Assembly: GCF_039534165.1 (NCBI RefSeq)
Contig: NZ_BAAAUX010000039.1
Span: 1 to 28,574, forward strand
Direction of reading: 5' to 3'
Source of the DNA: Saccharopolyspora_D taberi
GTDB lineage: Bacteria; Actinomycetota; Actinomycetes; Mycobacteriales; Pseudonocardiaceae
DNA length: 28,574 nucleotides
Part shown: piece after piece, positions 7,675 to 14,937 of the stretch
How the letters are laid out: each line of letters starts with the position of its first letter
How positions within the stretch are numbered: position 1 is the first letter of the stretch
Position numbers and translations under genes: made by a program
Notes under the pieces: model-generated
The model's input: the letters and a program-made list of their open reading frames with translations, nothing else
Databases searched by the model: none
What the model was told of the DNA's origin: nothing

Positions 7675-7932
7675 ATGTTGAGGACCATGGCGAAGGTGCT
7701 GGCCCCGGCGCTGCTGCTGGCGGCGAGCGTGGCCGCCGCACCGGCGGCGCAGGCGGAGACGCCCCGCACCTTCCGGGACTGCGTGGGCTACGCGGTGGAC
7801 CACGGCGTGCACCCGGAACTGGCCTACCACGCCTGCGGAGCCATCACCTTCGAGCACTGCTACGAGATCTTCCGCAAGGAGTGGGTGCCCGCGTCCATCG
7901 CGTACCACGCCTGCAAGCTGCGCGAGGCGTGA
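7675..7932 (+). CDS. Small secreted four-cysteine protein with internal repeat
   Basis: An 85-aa protein with a clear Sec signal peptide (hydrophobic LAPALLLAASVAAAPA, AQA cleavage at about residue 27), leaving a ~58-aa mature peptide. Its four cysteines (36, 54, 62, 80) are spaced 18-8-18: the mature part is two tandem copies of a C-x17-C unit, each ending AYHAC (HPELAYHAC and PASIAYHAC). This suggests two disulfides, one per unit, and an ancient internal duplication. ATG 7675 is preferred because AGGAG is 6 bases upstream; the adjacent ATG at 7672 is also possible. I do not recognise the family. It is convergent with the DUF899 gene. Confidence 0.8.
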   Translation: MLRTMAKVLAPALLLAASVAAAPAAQAETPRTFRDCVGYAVDHGVHPELAYHACGAITFEHCYEIFRKEWVPASIAYHACKLREA

Positions 7933-7958
7933 CGTAGCGGTCGGCGGCCCCGCCGCGG

Positions 7959-8747
7959 TCAGCCGTCGTACTCGTCGGGGAACCGGACGGCGGGGCCGCT
8001 CGCGTGCAGGCCGAGCGGGGTCGCGCGGCCCTCCGGTTCCTCCCACTCCTCCTGGCGGCCCAGCGCGGTGAGGTCGAGGTACGGGCTCCCCGCCCACGTG
8101 AACTCGATGCCGCGGCCGAAGGTGGAGTAGGTGTGGAACACGGCGTCGCCGTCGCGCAGGAAGGCGCTGATCCCCGGCCAGTCCCCGCGCATGTCCGCGG
8201 ACCAGGGCGTTCCCGCCGCCGCGAGCTCGGCCTCGGTGCGGTGGTTGAGCAGTACCGGCGCCACCCGGTCGTCGACGGTGGCGTGGAAGTCGTAGTTGAA
8301 GTCGCTGCCCGCCGACGAGTACCAGGGGAACGTCCACCCCATCCGTTCGCGGAACGCCGCGATCTTCTCGTAAGGCCCGCGCGACACCGCGACCAGCGTG
8401 GTGTTCCGGGCGTGCAGCTGGGTGAGCTGGGAGATGCCGTCCGCGCTCGCCGCGCAGTTGGGGCAGGTGGTGTCGCGGGGGTGCTCGTTGCCCTCGGCGT
8501 CGATGTCGTAGGTCCACATGAAGTGGTGCATCACCAGCTGCCGCCTGCCCTCGAACAGGTCGAGCAGGCCCACTTCGCCGTCCGGCCCGGTGAACGCGTA
8601 GTCCTTGTCCACCCGGACCATCGGCAGCCTGCGGCGGTCGGCGTTGATCCGGTCGCGGGCCCTGGTCAGCTCCTTCTCCTTCAGCAGCAGCTCCTTGCGC
8701 GCCGCGAGCCATTCCGCACGCGACACGACTTCCGGCAGGTTCCCCAT
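7959..8747 (-). CDS. DUF899 family thioredoxin-like protein
   Basis: A 262-aa protein of the DUF899 family, which has a thioredoxin-like fold. Seen: the conserved N-terminal start (LPEVVSRAEWLAARKELL), the family core VMHHFMWTYD, the CxxC at Cys95-Cys98 (TTCPNC) and the later GWTFPWYSSAGSDFNYDF block. The ATG at 8747 has GGAGG 5 bases upstream and gives a length typical of the family. It is transcribed divergently from the HxlR regulator across a shared 88-bp region with a perfect palindrome, so it is probably that regulator's target. A redox or detoxification function is inferred from the fold; no substrate is known. Confidence 0.88.
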   Translation of the reverse strand: MGNLPEVVSRAEWLAARKELLLKEKELTRARDRINADRRRLPMVRVDKDYAFTGPDGEVGLLDLFEGRRQLVMHHFMWTYDIDAEGNEHPRDTTCPNCAASADGISQLTQLHARNTTLVAVSRGPYEKIAAFRERMGWTFPWYSSAGSDFNYDFHATVDDRVAPVLLNHRTEAELAAAGTPWSADMRGDWPGISAFLRDGDAVFHTYSTFGRGIEFTWAGSPYLDLTALGRQEEWEEPEGRATPLGLHASGPAVRFPDEYDG

Positions 8748-8771
8748 CGCCGCCTCCAAACCACTCTCGTT

Positions 8772-8787
8772 TTGCAACTGGTTGCAA
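8772..8787. promoter_or_regulatory. Palindromic operator between DUF899 and HxlR genes
   Basis: TTGCAAC-TG-GTTGCAA is a perfect 7-2-7 palindrome in the middle of the 88-bp divergent spacer. A weaker second half-match, TGCAACCGGTTCGA, lies at 8811-8824 with its centre 38 bp away, overlapping the region just upstream of the regulator's ribosome site. HxlR-family dimers commonly bind such sites beside their own gene, so autoregulation plus control of the DUF899 gene is likely (inference). Confidence 0.65.
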
Positions 8788-8835
8788 GGTAGGGGAAACT
8801 GGACTCGGAATGCAACCGGTTCGAGGGAGAGTGCG

Positions 8836-9330
8836 GTGCGCAGGAACGCGCGGTCCGGGTGCCCGATCAACCTGTCGCTGGAGATCCTCGGGGACCGCTG
8901 GACCCTGCTGGTCCTGCGCGACATCGTCTTCACCGGCGCCCGGCACTTCCGCGAACTGCTCGCGGGACCCGAGCGGATCTCGTCGAACATCCTCACCGAC
9001 CGGCTCGGCGTGCTCGTCGAGCACGGGCTGCTGACCAGGTCCGACGACCCCTCGCACAAGCAGAAGGTCCGCTACAGCCTGACCGAGCAGGCCATCGAGC
9101 TGGTGCCGGTGCTCGTCCAGCTCAGCGCCTGGGGAGCCAGGTACCTCCCGGCCGGGGACGAGTACCTCGCGCGCGGGGAAGTGCTGGCCCGCGGTGGTGC
9201 GGAGACCCTGGACGCGTTCATGGACGAGCTCCGGGAGGAGCACCTCGGGCCGCGGGCCCGCCACCGCCCGGCCCCGAGCGGCCCGACCGTCGCGGACCGG
9301 ATGCGGGCCGCCTACGAGGCCGCGCGCTGA
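8836..9330 (+). CDS. HxlR-family winged-helix transcriptional regulator
   Basis: A 164-aa HxlR/MarR-like regulator. The HxlR domain covers about residues 8-100: a conserved N-terminal cysteine (Cys9, SGCPI), ILGDRWTLLVLRDI (start of the DNA-binding core), RISSNILTDRLGVLVEHGLL (recognition region) and the wing with KVRYSLTEQA. The cysteine position matches that used for redox or electrophile sensing in some members (HypR, QorR), so sensing by Cys9 is possible but unproven. GTG 8836 is chosen for GAGGGAG 6 bases upstream and because it puts the domain at the usual distance from the N-terminus. The C-terminal ~60 residues are a less conserved extension. It likely controls the divergent DUF899 gene. 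Confidence 0.9.
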   Translation: MRRNARSGCPINLSLEILGDRWTLLVLRDIVFTGARHFRELLAGPERISSNILTDRLGVLVEHGLLTRSDDPSHKQKVRYSLTEQAIELVPVLVQLSAWGARYLPAGDEYLARGEVLARGGAETLDAFMDELREEHLGPRARHRPAPSGPTVADRMRAAYEAAR

Positions 9331-9331
9331 C

Positions 9332-10318
9332 CTAGAGCAGCTCGTGCACCCGGATCAGGCGGTCGAGCCAGCGGCGCTGGACGTCGGCGGTCGGCGTCGC
9401 CGCGGCCACCAGCGCCGGGTCCGGCTCCGGCGCCCGCCTGGGCACCGGCAGCCTGCCGTCGACCGGCACCAGCGAGTCGGCGACCACGTCGCCCTCCAGC
9501 AGCGCGATCGTGCCCAGTCCGCAGGCGAACGGCAGCTCCGGCAGCGCCCCCGCGAGCGCCAGCTGCGCGGCGAGCCCGATGCTGCTCTCCACCGCGGACG
9601 ACACCACGCACGGCAGCCCGCAGGCGTCGGCGACGCGCAGCGCGCGGCGGACGCCGCCCAGCGGAGCGGCCTTGAGGACCGCGACGTCGGCGGCGCCCGC
9701 GACGGCCACGCGCAGCGGGTCGTCGGCGCGTCGGATCGACTCGTCGGCGGCGATGCGGACGTCGACCCGCCGCCGGACGGCGGCGAGCTCGTCGATGCTC
9801 GGGCAGGGCTGCTCGACGTACTCCAGGCCACCCGCGGCGCGGTCGAGCTCGCGGATGCGAGCGACCGCGGTGTCGACGTCCCAGGCGGCGTTGGCGTCGA
9901 CGCGGATGGCGCCGGAGGCGCCGAGCGCGTCGCGGACGGCGACGAGGCGGTCGAGGTCCTCGGCCGCGGGGCGGCCGGGTTCGGCGACCTTGACCTTGGC
10001 GGTGGAGCAGCCGGAGGCGGCGACGATCGCGTGCGCCTGCTCCGGCGGGACGACCGGGACGGTGCAGTTCACCGGGACGCTGTCGCGGACCGGCTCGGGC
10101 CAGTCACCCGCGCACGCCTCCAGCGCGGTGGCCAGCCAGGGGACGGACTCGGCGTCGCCGTAGTCCTCGAACGGGCAGAACTCGCCCCATCCGGCCGGAC
10201 CGCCGAGCAGCACGCCCTGCCGGACGGTGATGCCGCGGAACCGGTTGCGCATCGGAATTCCGTAGACGCGGACCGCGTCCAGGTCGGCCAGTTCGATCCT
10301 CTTCCCGTTGCCGTCCAT
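9332..10318 (-). CDS. menC: o-Succinylbenzoate synthase (menaquinone biosynthesis)
   Basis: A 328-aa enolase-superfamily enzyme that dehydrates SHCHC to o-succinylbenzoate in menaquinone synthesis. Catalytic features are in place: Lys108-Val-Lys110 (TAKVKV, acid/base lysine), metal ligands Asp141 (RVDANAAWD), Glu169 (YVEQP) and Asp192 (AADES), and the opposite-face lysine Lys216 (AVLKAAPLGG). The N-terminal PMRNRFRGIT and GWGEFCPFEDY are typical of actinobacterial MenC. The last ~40 residues extend past the barrel. The start at 10318 has only a weak ribosome site, so Met23 is an alternative. It is convergent with the HxlR gene, with 1 base between stops. Other men genes are not in this window. 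Confidence 0.9.
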   Translation of the reverse strand: MDGNGKRIELADLDAVRVYGIPMRNRFRGITVRQGVLLGGPAGWGEFCPFEDYGDAESVPWLATALEACAGDWPEPVRDSVPVNCTVPVVPPEQAHAIVAASGCSTAKVKVAEPGRPAAEDLDRLVAVRDALGASGAIRVDANAAWDVDTAVARIRELDRAAGGLEYVEQPCPSIDELAAVRRRVDVRIAADESIRRADDPLRVAVAGAADVAVLKAAPLGGVRRALRVADACGLPCVVSSAVESSIGLAAQLALAGALPELPFACGLGTIALLEGDVVADSLVPVDGRLPVPRRAPEPDPALVAAATPTADVQRRWLDRLIRVHELL

Positions 10319-10402
10319 GGACCGATCTTGTCACCCCGGACGGCCCGACGCCGGTTTCCGCTTCCGGCCTGTGAGCAGCTCTACCCCCGGCCGACCACTG
10401 AC

Positions 10403-10587
10403 AACCCAACCCGGCCATCGTCCTCAAGCGGCGCAGCCGCTTAGCCCACGCTGCCAACCGGCACCGCCGCGGGTTCTCAGGTGTTCGCTGGCGAGGACAG
10501 CTTTTTCCGTCGTATTGGACATACGTCGGAAAAAGTAACCGCAGCCAGCGGACGCCTGAGGTTCCGCCACCCGCACCGCCACGCAAA
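10403..10587 (+). repeat. Structured intergenic repeat, copy 1
   Basis: A ~185-bp copy (core 10426-10587) of an element found three times in the window. Its order is a small hairpin AAGCGGC-GCA-GCCGCTT (10426-10442), a conserved CCGCGGGTTCTCAGG segment, then one long hairpin. The outer arms are 10476-10492 with 10544-10560 (17 bp, two T.G pairs), and the inner arms 10501-10515 with 10521-10535 (15 bp, one mismatch) close on a 5-base loop TGGAC. It ends 23 bases after the stop codon of the suppressor-of-fused-like gene (read on -). It carries no coding sequence of its own. Confidence 0.9.
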
Positions 10588-10610
10588 CCGAGCCGGAACC
10601 CACAACACCC

Positions 10611-11204
10611 TCACGCCACGCTGGGGCGTCCCAGGTCGAAGACGTCCACCTCGAACCGGGCCCACTGCTGGCGCAGCGCGGTCACGCCGTTGTCGAGGAT
10701 GAAGTTCAGCTCGCCGAGCGTCACCGGGAGCAGCGTGAACACCTGCAGCTGCTCGACCCCGTCGGCGTCGGTGAACCTGGTGAACTCCGGCGGGAACATC
10801 GGGTGCCCGCTGGCCAGCACCCCGTGGAACTCGGTCTGCGGCAGCAGCGGCTGCTCGTTGGGCACGATCTGGTCCGGGACCAGGTGGGTGCGCTGCTTGA
10901 CCAGCACTTCCGCGGTCATGTCCACCAGGTGCCGGGCGGCCTCGGCCTGTTCCTTGTAGACCGTGCACGCCAGTTCCTGCGCCGGTTCGGCGCCGAGCGG
11001 CTGGAACCGCAGCCCGCTGCTTATCACCGTCGTCAGGTGGTAGCGCTCCTGGTGGAAGAACACCAGCGCGTAGCCCCGGTTGTCACCCCGGACGTTCGGC
11101 GGTTCGGCGGCGGTCGGACGTCCCGCGTGCCGTTCGAGGTTTTCCGCGAGTCCGACGAATCGATGCGCACCACCCACGGTGGCGCCGTGACTGTCCCCGC
11201 TCAA
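10611..11204 (-). CDS. Suppressor-of-fused (SUFU)-domain-like protein
   Basis: About 197 aa. The central and C-terminal parts resemble bacterial SUFU-domain proteins: a beta-rich LTTVISSGLRF start, a helical middle, FHGVLASGHPMFPPEFTRF, and the closing VFTLLPVTLGELNFILDNGVTAL. No catalytic residues are known for the bacterial family; it is often found near immunity or polymorphic-toxin genes, but none is evident here. The start is uncertain: TTG 11204 is chosen for GGGAGA just upstream, while GTG 11177 and TTG 11237 are in frame. It lies about 75 bases downstream of xpb on the same strand, so co-transcription is possible. The repeat element follows directly after it. Confidence 0.6.
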   Translation of the reverse strand: MSGDSHGATVGGAHRFVGLAENLERHAGRPTAAEPPNVRGDNRGYALVFFHQERYHLTTVISSGLRFQPLGAEPAQELACTVYKEQAEAARHLVDMTAEVLVKQRTHLVPDQIVPNEQPLLPQTEFHGVLASGHPMFPPEFTRFTDADGVEQLQVFTLLPVTLGELNFILDNGVTALRQQWARFEVDVFDLGRPSVA

Positions 11205-11280
11205 CAGATCTCCCGATGGTGCCGTGTTTGCCCGCAACGTTAGCGGGTCCGGGTCCGGCGGCGGTGCCGGTCCGGTCAGC

Positions 11281-12942
11281 TCACCCGACGTCCGGGATCG
11301 CCGGTCCGAGCAGGTCGTCGGCGTCCACGATGCGGTACGCGTAGCCCTGCTCGGCGAGGAACCGCTGCCGGTGCGCGGCGTAGTCGGTGTCCAGGGTGTC
11401 CCGCGAGACCACCGAGTAGAAGTGCGCCTGCCTGCGCTCGGCCTTCGGCCGCAGCAGGCGGCCCAGCCGCTGCGCCTCCTCCTGCCGCGAGCCGAAGGTG
11501 CCCGAGACCTGCACGGCCACCGACGCCTCCGGCAGGTCGATGGAGAAGTTCGCGACCTTCGAGACCACCAGCCGGCTGATCTCGCCCCGGCGGAACGCGT
11601 CGAACAGCTCCTCGCGCTCCTTGTTGCGGGTCGAGCCCTCCACGATCGGCGCGTCCAGCGCCTCCCCGAGCTCGTGCAGCTGCTCCAGGTAGGCGCCGAT
11701 GACCAGGGCGGGCTCGCCGGGGTGCTGGTCGAGGATGGCCCTGACCACCGGCGCCTTCGTGCGCGCGGTGGAGCAGACCTTGTACCGGTCCTCGGCCTCG
11801 GCCGTGGCGTACTCCAGCCGCTCGTTGTCGGTCAGCGTCACCCGGACCTCGACGCACTCGGCGGGCGCGATCCAGCCCTGCGCCTCGATGTCCTTCCACG
11901 GTGCGTCGTAGCGCTTCGGGCCGATCAGCGAGAACACGTCGCCCTCCCGGCCGTCCTCCCGGACCAGCGTCGCGGTCAGCCCGAGCCTGCGGCGCGACTG
12001 GAGGTCGGCGGTCATCCGGAAGACCGGAGCGGGCAGCAGGTGCACCTCGTCGTAGATCACCAGGCCCCAGTCGCGGGAGTCGAACAGCTCCAGGTGCTTG
12101 TACTCGCCCTTCGACCGGCGGGTGATCACCTGGTAGGTCGCGATGGTGACCGGGCGGATCTCCTTCTTCTCGCCGGAGTACTCGCCGATCTCCTCCTCGG
12201 TCAGCGAGGTCCGCTCGACGAGCTCCCGCTTCCACTGCCGCCCCGCGACGGTGTTGGTGACCAGGATCAGCGTGGTCGCCTCGGCCTCGGCCATCGCCGC
12301 CGCGCCGACCAGCGTCTTGCCCGCCCCGCAGGGCAGCACGACCACGCCGGACCCGCCCGCCCAGAACGACTGCACCGCCTGCTGCTGGTAGTCCCGCAGG
12401 TGCCAGCCGTCCTGCGCCAGCGCGATCGGGTGCGCCTCGCCGTCGACGTAGCCTGCCAGGTCCTCGGCGGGCCAGCCGACCTTGAGCAGCATCTGCTTGA
12501 GCCTGCCGCGCTCGCTGGGGTGCACCACGACGGTGTCGTCGTCGATGCGCTCGCCGAGCATCGGCTTGATCTTCTTGTTCCGCAGGATCTCTTCCAGCAC
12601 CGCCCGGTCCAGCGAGTTGAGCACCAGCCCGTGCGCGGGGTCGTTGGTGAGCTGGAGCCGCCCGAAGCGGCCCATCGTCTCGACGATGTCGACCAGCAGC
12701 GGCTGCGGCACCGGGTAGCGGGCGTAGCGCACCAACCCGTCCACGACCTGCTCGGCGTCGTGCCCGGCCGCCCGCGCGTTCCACAGCGCCAGCGGCGTGA
12801 TGCGGTAGGTGTGCACGTGCTCGGGCGCGCGTTCCAGCTCGGCGAACGGCGCGATCGCGGTGCGGGCGTCGTCGGCCTGCTCGTGGTCGACCTCGAGCAG
12901 CAGGGTCTTGTCGGACTGGACGATCAGTGGGCCGTCGGTCAC
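11281..12942 (-). CDS. xpb: DNA repair helicase XPB (ERCC3-like, SF2)
   Basis: A 553-aa superfamily 2 DNA helicase of the bacterial/archaeal XPB type, a 3'-5' DNA unwinding ATPase. An N-terminal XPB/Ssl2 helicase-associated domain (~1-160) and damage-recognition-like region precede the motor. Motor motifs: PCGAGKT (Walker A, 204-210), IYDEVH (Walker B, 296-301), GLTAT (motif III), the XPB-specific RED triplet (328-330), and SGTFGSRQEEAQRLGRLLRP (motifs V-VI, 480-499). The GTG start at 12942 has GAGGGAG about 10 bases upstream, and TTGACT (- strand, 13004-13009) could be a -35 box. It is related to mycobacterial Xpb. Its usual actinobacterial partner, a helicase-associated-domain protein, is not adjacent here (see 28290). 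Confidence 0.95.
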   Translation of the reverse strand: MTDGPLIVQSDKTLLLEVDHEQADDARTAIAPFAELERAPEHVHTYRITPLALWNARAAGHDAEQVVDGLVRYARYPVPQPLLVDIVETMGRFGRLQLTNDPAHGLVLNSLDRAVLEEILRNKKIKPMLGERIDDDTVVVHPSERGRLKQMLLKVGWPAEDLAGYVDGEAHPIALAQDGWHLRDYQQQAVQSFWAGGSGVVVLPCGAGKTLVGAAAMAEAEATTLILVTNTVAGRQWKRELVERTSLTEEEIGEYSGEKKEIRPVTIATYQVITRRSKGEYKHLELFDSRDWGLVIYDEVHLLPAPVFRMTADLQSRRRLGLTATLVREDGREGDVFSLIGPKRYDAPWKDIEAQGWIAPAECVEVRVTLTDNERLEYATAEAEDRYKVCSTARTKAPVVRAILDQHPGEPALVIGAYLEQLHELGEALDAPIVEGSTRNKEREELFDAFRRGEISRLVVSKVANFSIDLPEASVAVQVSGTFGSRQEEAQRLGRLLRPKAERRQAHFYSVVSRDTLDTDYAAHRQRFLAEQGYAYRIVDADDLLGPAIPDVG

Positions 12943-13374
12943 GGGCGCGCAGCTCCCTCGGCGCTCGGGGGTGTCGGTTCTCGCAGGTGATCGGCAGTGC
13001 CGGAGTCAACAGCCGGACCGCGGACCAGTATTCCACCGGTGTCGGGGGCGGGGGTTCGGCATGCGGGACTGGTTGTTGCGGTTGTGACTCGGGACGGTCG
13101 GTGCGTCCGTGGTGGCGGCCGCAGGTTCGGTCCGGGGTGGGCGGGGAACCTCGTTCACGCGGCGTGGCCGGAAACGTCGAGAGCAGTCCGCCGAAATCGT
13201 GCCCGAATGGGCTGTTCGGGTGGTGGTCACCTCGTTGTTCCGTCGTCACCTATTAGTGATGTGGAGTCGATTCCGCAGGGCTCGGGCGATTTTTCGGTGC
13301 GGAGCCGCGGTTGCGCTATGGTCGGTCGATCCCGGAATTCACAACAAGAACCATGTGGCCCAACGGAGGTCGGT
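12943..13374. other. 432-bp intergenic region between xpb and a divergent gene
   Basis: No gene is supported here, although a frame on + is open throughout. Visible items are a possible xpb promoter element TTGACT on - (13004-13009) without a clear -10, and a CCCGAA / TTCGGG inverted repeat with a 7-base gap (13202-13220). An AT-richer stretch CACCTATTAGTGATG near 13248-13262 could belong to the promoter of the 13375 gene. Confidence 0.4.
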
Positions 13375-13935
13375 GTGGCGCAGTGGTTGTCCTCGATCGT
13401 CGCAATGGTCGCCTGTGCGATCTCGCTCGGTGCTCTCTTCGTTTCGAGGAGGCAGGCCGGAGTCGCCGCGGAGCAGCTCGCGGTCGCGACCCGCCAGGCG
13501 GAGACCGCGAAGCAGGCGTACCACCATGCGCGGCAGATCAGTCACAGCCAGGCGACCGTCAATTTCGTCGAGAGATTTCTCGGCCTGATTCGCGGCGGCA
13601 AGAAGTTCGACGACCCCGAGTGGTCGTTCGAGTTCTGGAGCCTTTACACGATCGAGTTCTACTTCTTCCACAACGACATGATTCCCGATTTCATGTACCG
13701 GTTGTGGATGAAGGACCTGGCTTTCATCTACCTGGAATCGGAAGACGCCTGGGAGTCGCACGAGCGCTATTTGAAGGACTTCCAGATGAGCTACGACGAG
13801 ATGCACGAGTTCTTCGACTCGATCAAGGGCATCGCGATGAGCCACCGGGCCGACCAGGCCTCGCGGGCGAGGGCGGTCGAGCGGTTCGTCGGCGACTGGA
13901 AGGGGAAGTTCGCCGACGATCCGGCGAAGCGCTGA
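13375..13935 (+). CDS. Membrane-anchored protein of unknown function
   Basis: A 186-aa protein with an N-terminal transmembrane helix (about residues 4-22, WLSSIVAMVACAISLGALFV), a coiled-coil-like Ala/Gln/Glu-rich segment (~25-60), and a cytoplasmic domain rich in aromatic residues (EFWSLYTIEFYFFHNDMIPD) and charged helices. The short N-terminus and following arginines (SRRQ) suggest the C-terminal domain is inside. GTG 13375 has GGAGG 5 bases upstream. Codon use includes more A/T-ending codons (TTT, ATT, GAT) than the neighbours, hinting at horizontal acquisition. I do not recognise the family; the layout recalls small single-TM sensor or defence-associated proteins, but nothing confirms this. 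Confidence 0.8.
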   Translation: MAQWLSSIVAMVACAISLGALFVSRRQAGVAAEQLAVATRQAETAKQAYHHARQISHSQATVNFVERFLGLIRGGKKFDDPEWSFEFWSLYTIEFYFFHNDMIPDFMYRLWMKDLAFIYLESEDAWESHERYLKDFQMSYDEMHEFFDSIKGIAMSHRADQASRARAVERFVGDWKGKFADDPAKR

Positions 13936-14065
13936 CGCCGCCGGAACAGGTGGTCGCTTCCGGCCGGAACGGACGTCGCCGCCGGTGCGTCGGATCTGCC
14001 GATCCGGCGCCGCCCTGTGGGTGCTCTCGGCTAAGTTGCTCATTCGGATTAACGAGGAGGACCAG

Positions 14066-14803
14066 GTGAGTTACCCACCGCAGCCAGGACAGTACGGACC
14101 GCAGCCGGGGTGGGGGCAGTCCCCGCAGGACGGATCGCAGGACTTCTGGCGCAACGTGGCGGCAGGTGGCGGGCAGCAGCCCCCGTTCCCTCCCGGCCCC
14201 CCGAAGAAGAGCAACACCGGCCTGATCATCGGGCTGGCCGCGGGCGGTGTCGGGCTGGTCCTGGTGGTCGTGCTGGTGCTGGTCTTCACGCTCGGCGGCA
14301 ACAGCGACAACCAGGCGGGCGAGGAGCACGGCGGGGGCTCGCCGACCACCTCGCAGACCCGGCCGACGACCTCCAAGACGACGACGTCGACCACCAGCGC
14401 CACCGACATCGGCACCGGCGACTGCGTCGACCTGCACGACGAGGGCGGCGGCCGGATCACCAAGGAGAGCTGCGGCAACGCCGAGTCCGACTACGAGATC
14501 GTCGAGGTGCTGGCGCGCGCCGACCGCGACGGCTGCCCCAAGAACTACAGCAACACCTACGAGGGCACGACCTACTGCATGGTGCTGGACGTGAAGGTCG
14601 GCGACTGCCTGACCAGGTTCAACGACGCCGAGGACGTGCTGCCGCTGAAGGCCGACTGCGCCGACCCGACCACCGAGGACCAGGTCACCAAGGTCGAGCC
14701 GAGCCCCGCCCCGGAGGGCGTCTGCCTGCCCGAGGAGGGCTGGTACTCCTTCGAGGACCCCGCGCTCACGGTCTGCTTCGGCGACGTCAAGCGCGGCGCC
14801 TGA
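14066..14803 (+). CDS. Proline-rich, single-TM, eight-cysteine protein (LppU-like), paralog 1
   Basis: A 245-aa protein with a Pro/Gly/Gln-rich cytoplasmic N-terminus (SYPPQPGQYGPQ), one transmembrane helix (~52-75, LIIGLAAGGVGLVLVVVLVLVF), a Thr/Ser-rich extracellular linker, and an exported domain with eight cysteines. The domain reads as two modules: GDC...SCGNAESDY...GC...YC, then VGDC...DC...VC...VC. This pattern resembles actinobacterial LppU/SCO3897-type proteins, but there is no lipobox here. Four disulfides are likely. GTG 14066 has GAGGAGG 5 bases upstream. It is followed in tandem by a paralog with the same N-terminus and cysteine pattern. Function is unknown. Confidence 0.82.
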   Translation: MSYPPQPGQYGPQPGWGQSPQDGSQDFWRNVAAGGGQQPPFPPGPPKKSNTGLIIGLAAGGVGLVLVVVLVLVFTLGGNSDNQAGEEHGGGSPTTSQTRPTTSKTTTSTTSATDIGTGDCVDLHDEGGGRITKESCGNAESDYEIVEVLARADRDGCPKNYSNTYEGTTYCMVLDVKVGDCLTRFNDAEDVLPLKADCADPTTEDQVTKVEPSPAPEGVCLPEEGWYSFEDPALTVCFGDVKRGA

Positions 14804-14937
14804 TCCACCGGTCGCGGATCTGCGCTGGTGAGCACGAACACAGGTTCCGAGGCTGCGGTTTCGTCAATTCGGTCCGCGGCGGGCGATCACTGGGTTAAGT
14901 TCCTCCGTCGATCGAAGATCGCGCGAGAGGTAAGTCG

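Noticed and set aside
9194..10444. A ~416-codon + frame opposite menC
   Set aside because: Shadow of menC, which has the full set of enolase-superfamily catalytic residues on -.
10426..10587. Short open frames across the structured repeat copies
   Set aside because: They do not keep frame between copies, and base changes follow stem pairing rather than codon positions.
12997..13374. N-terminal extension of the 13375 gene through an open frame on +
   Set aside because: The extension lacks coding-like composition, and GTG 13375 has a strong GGAGG directly followed by a clean TM helix.
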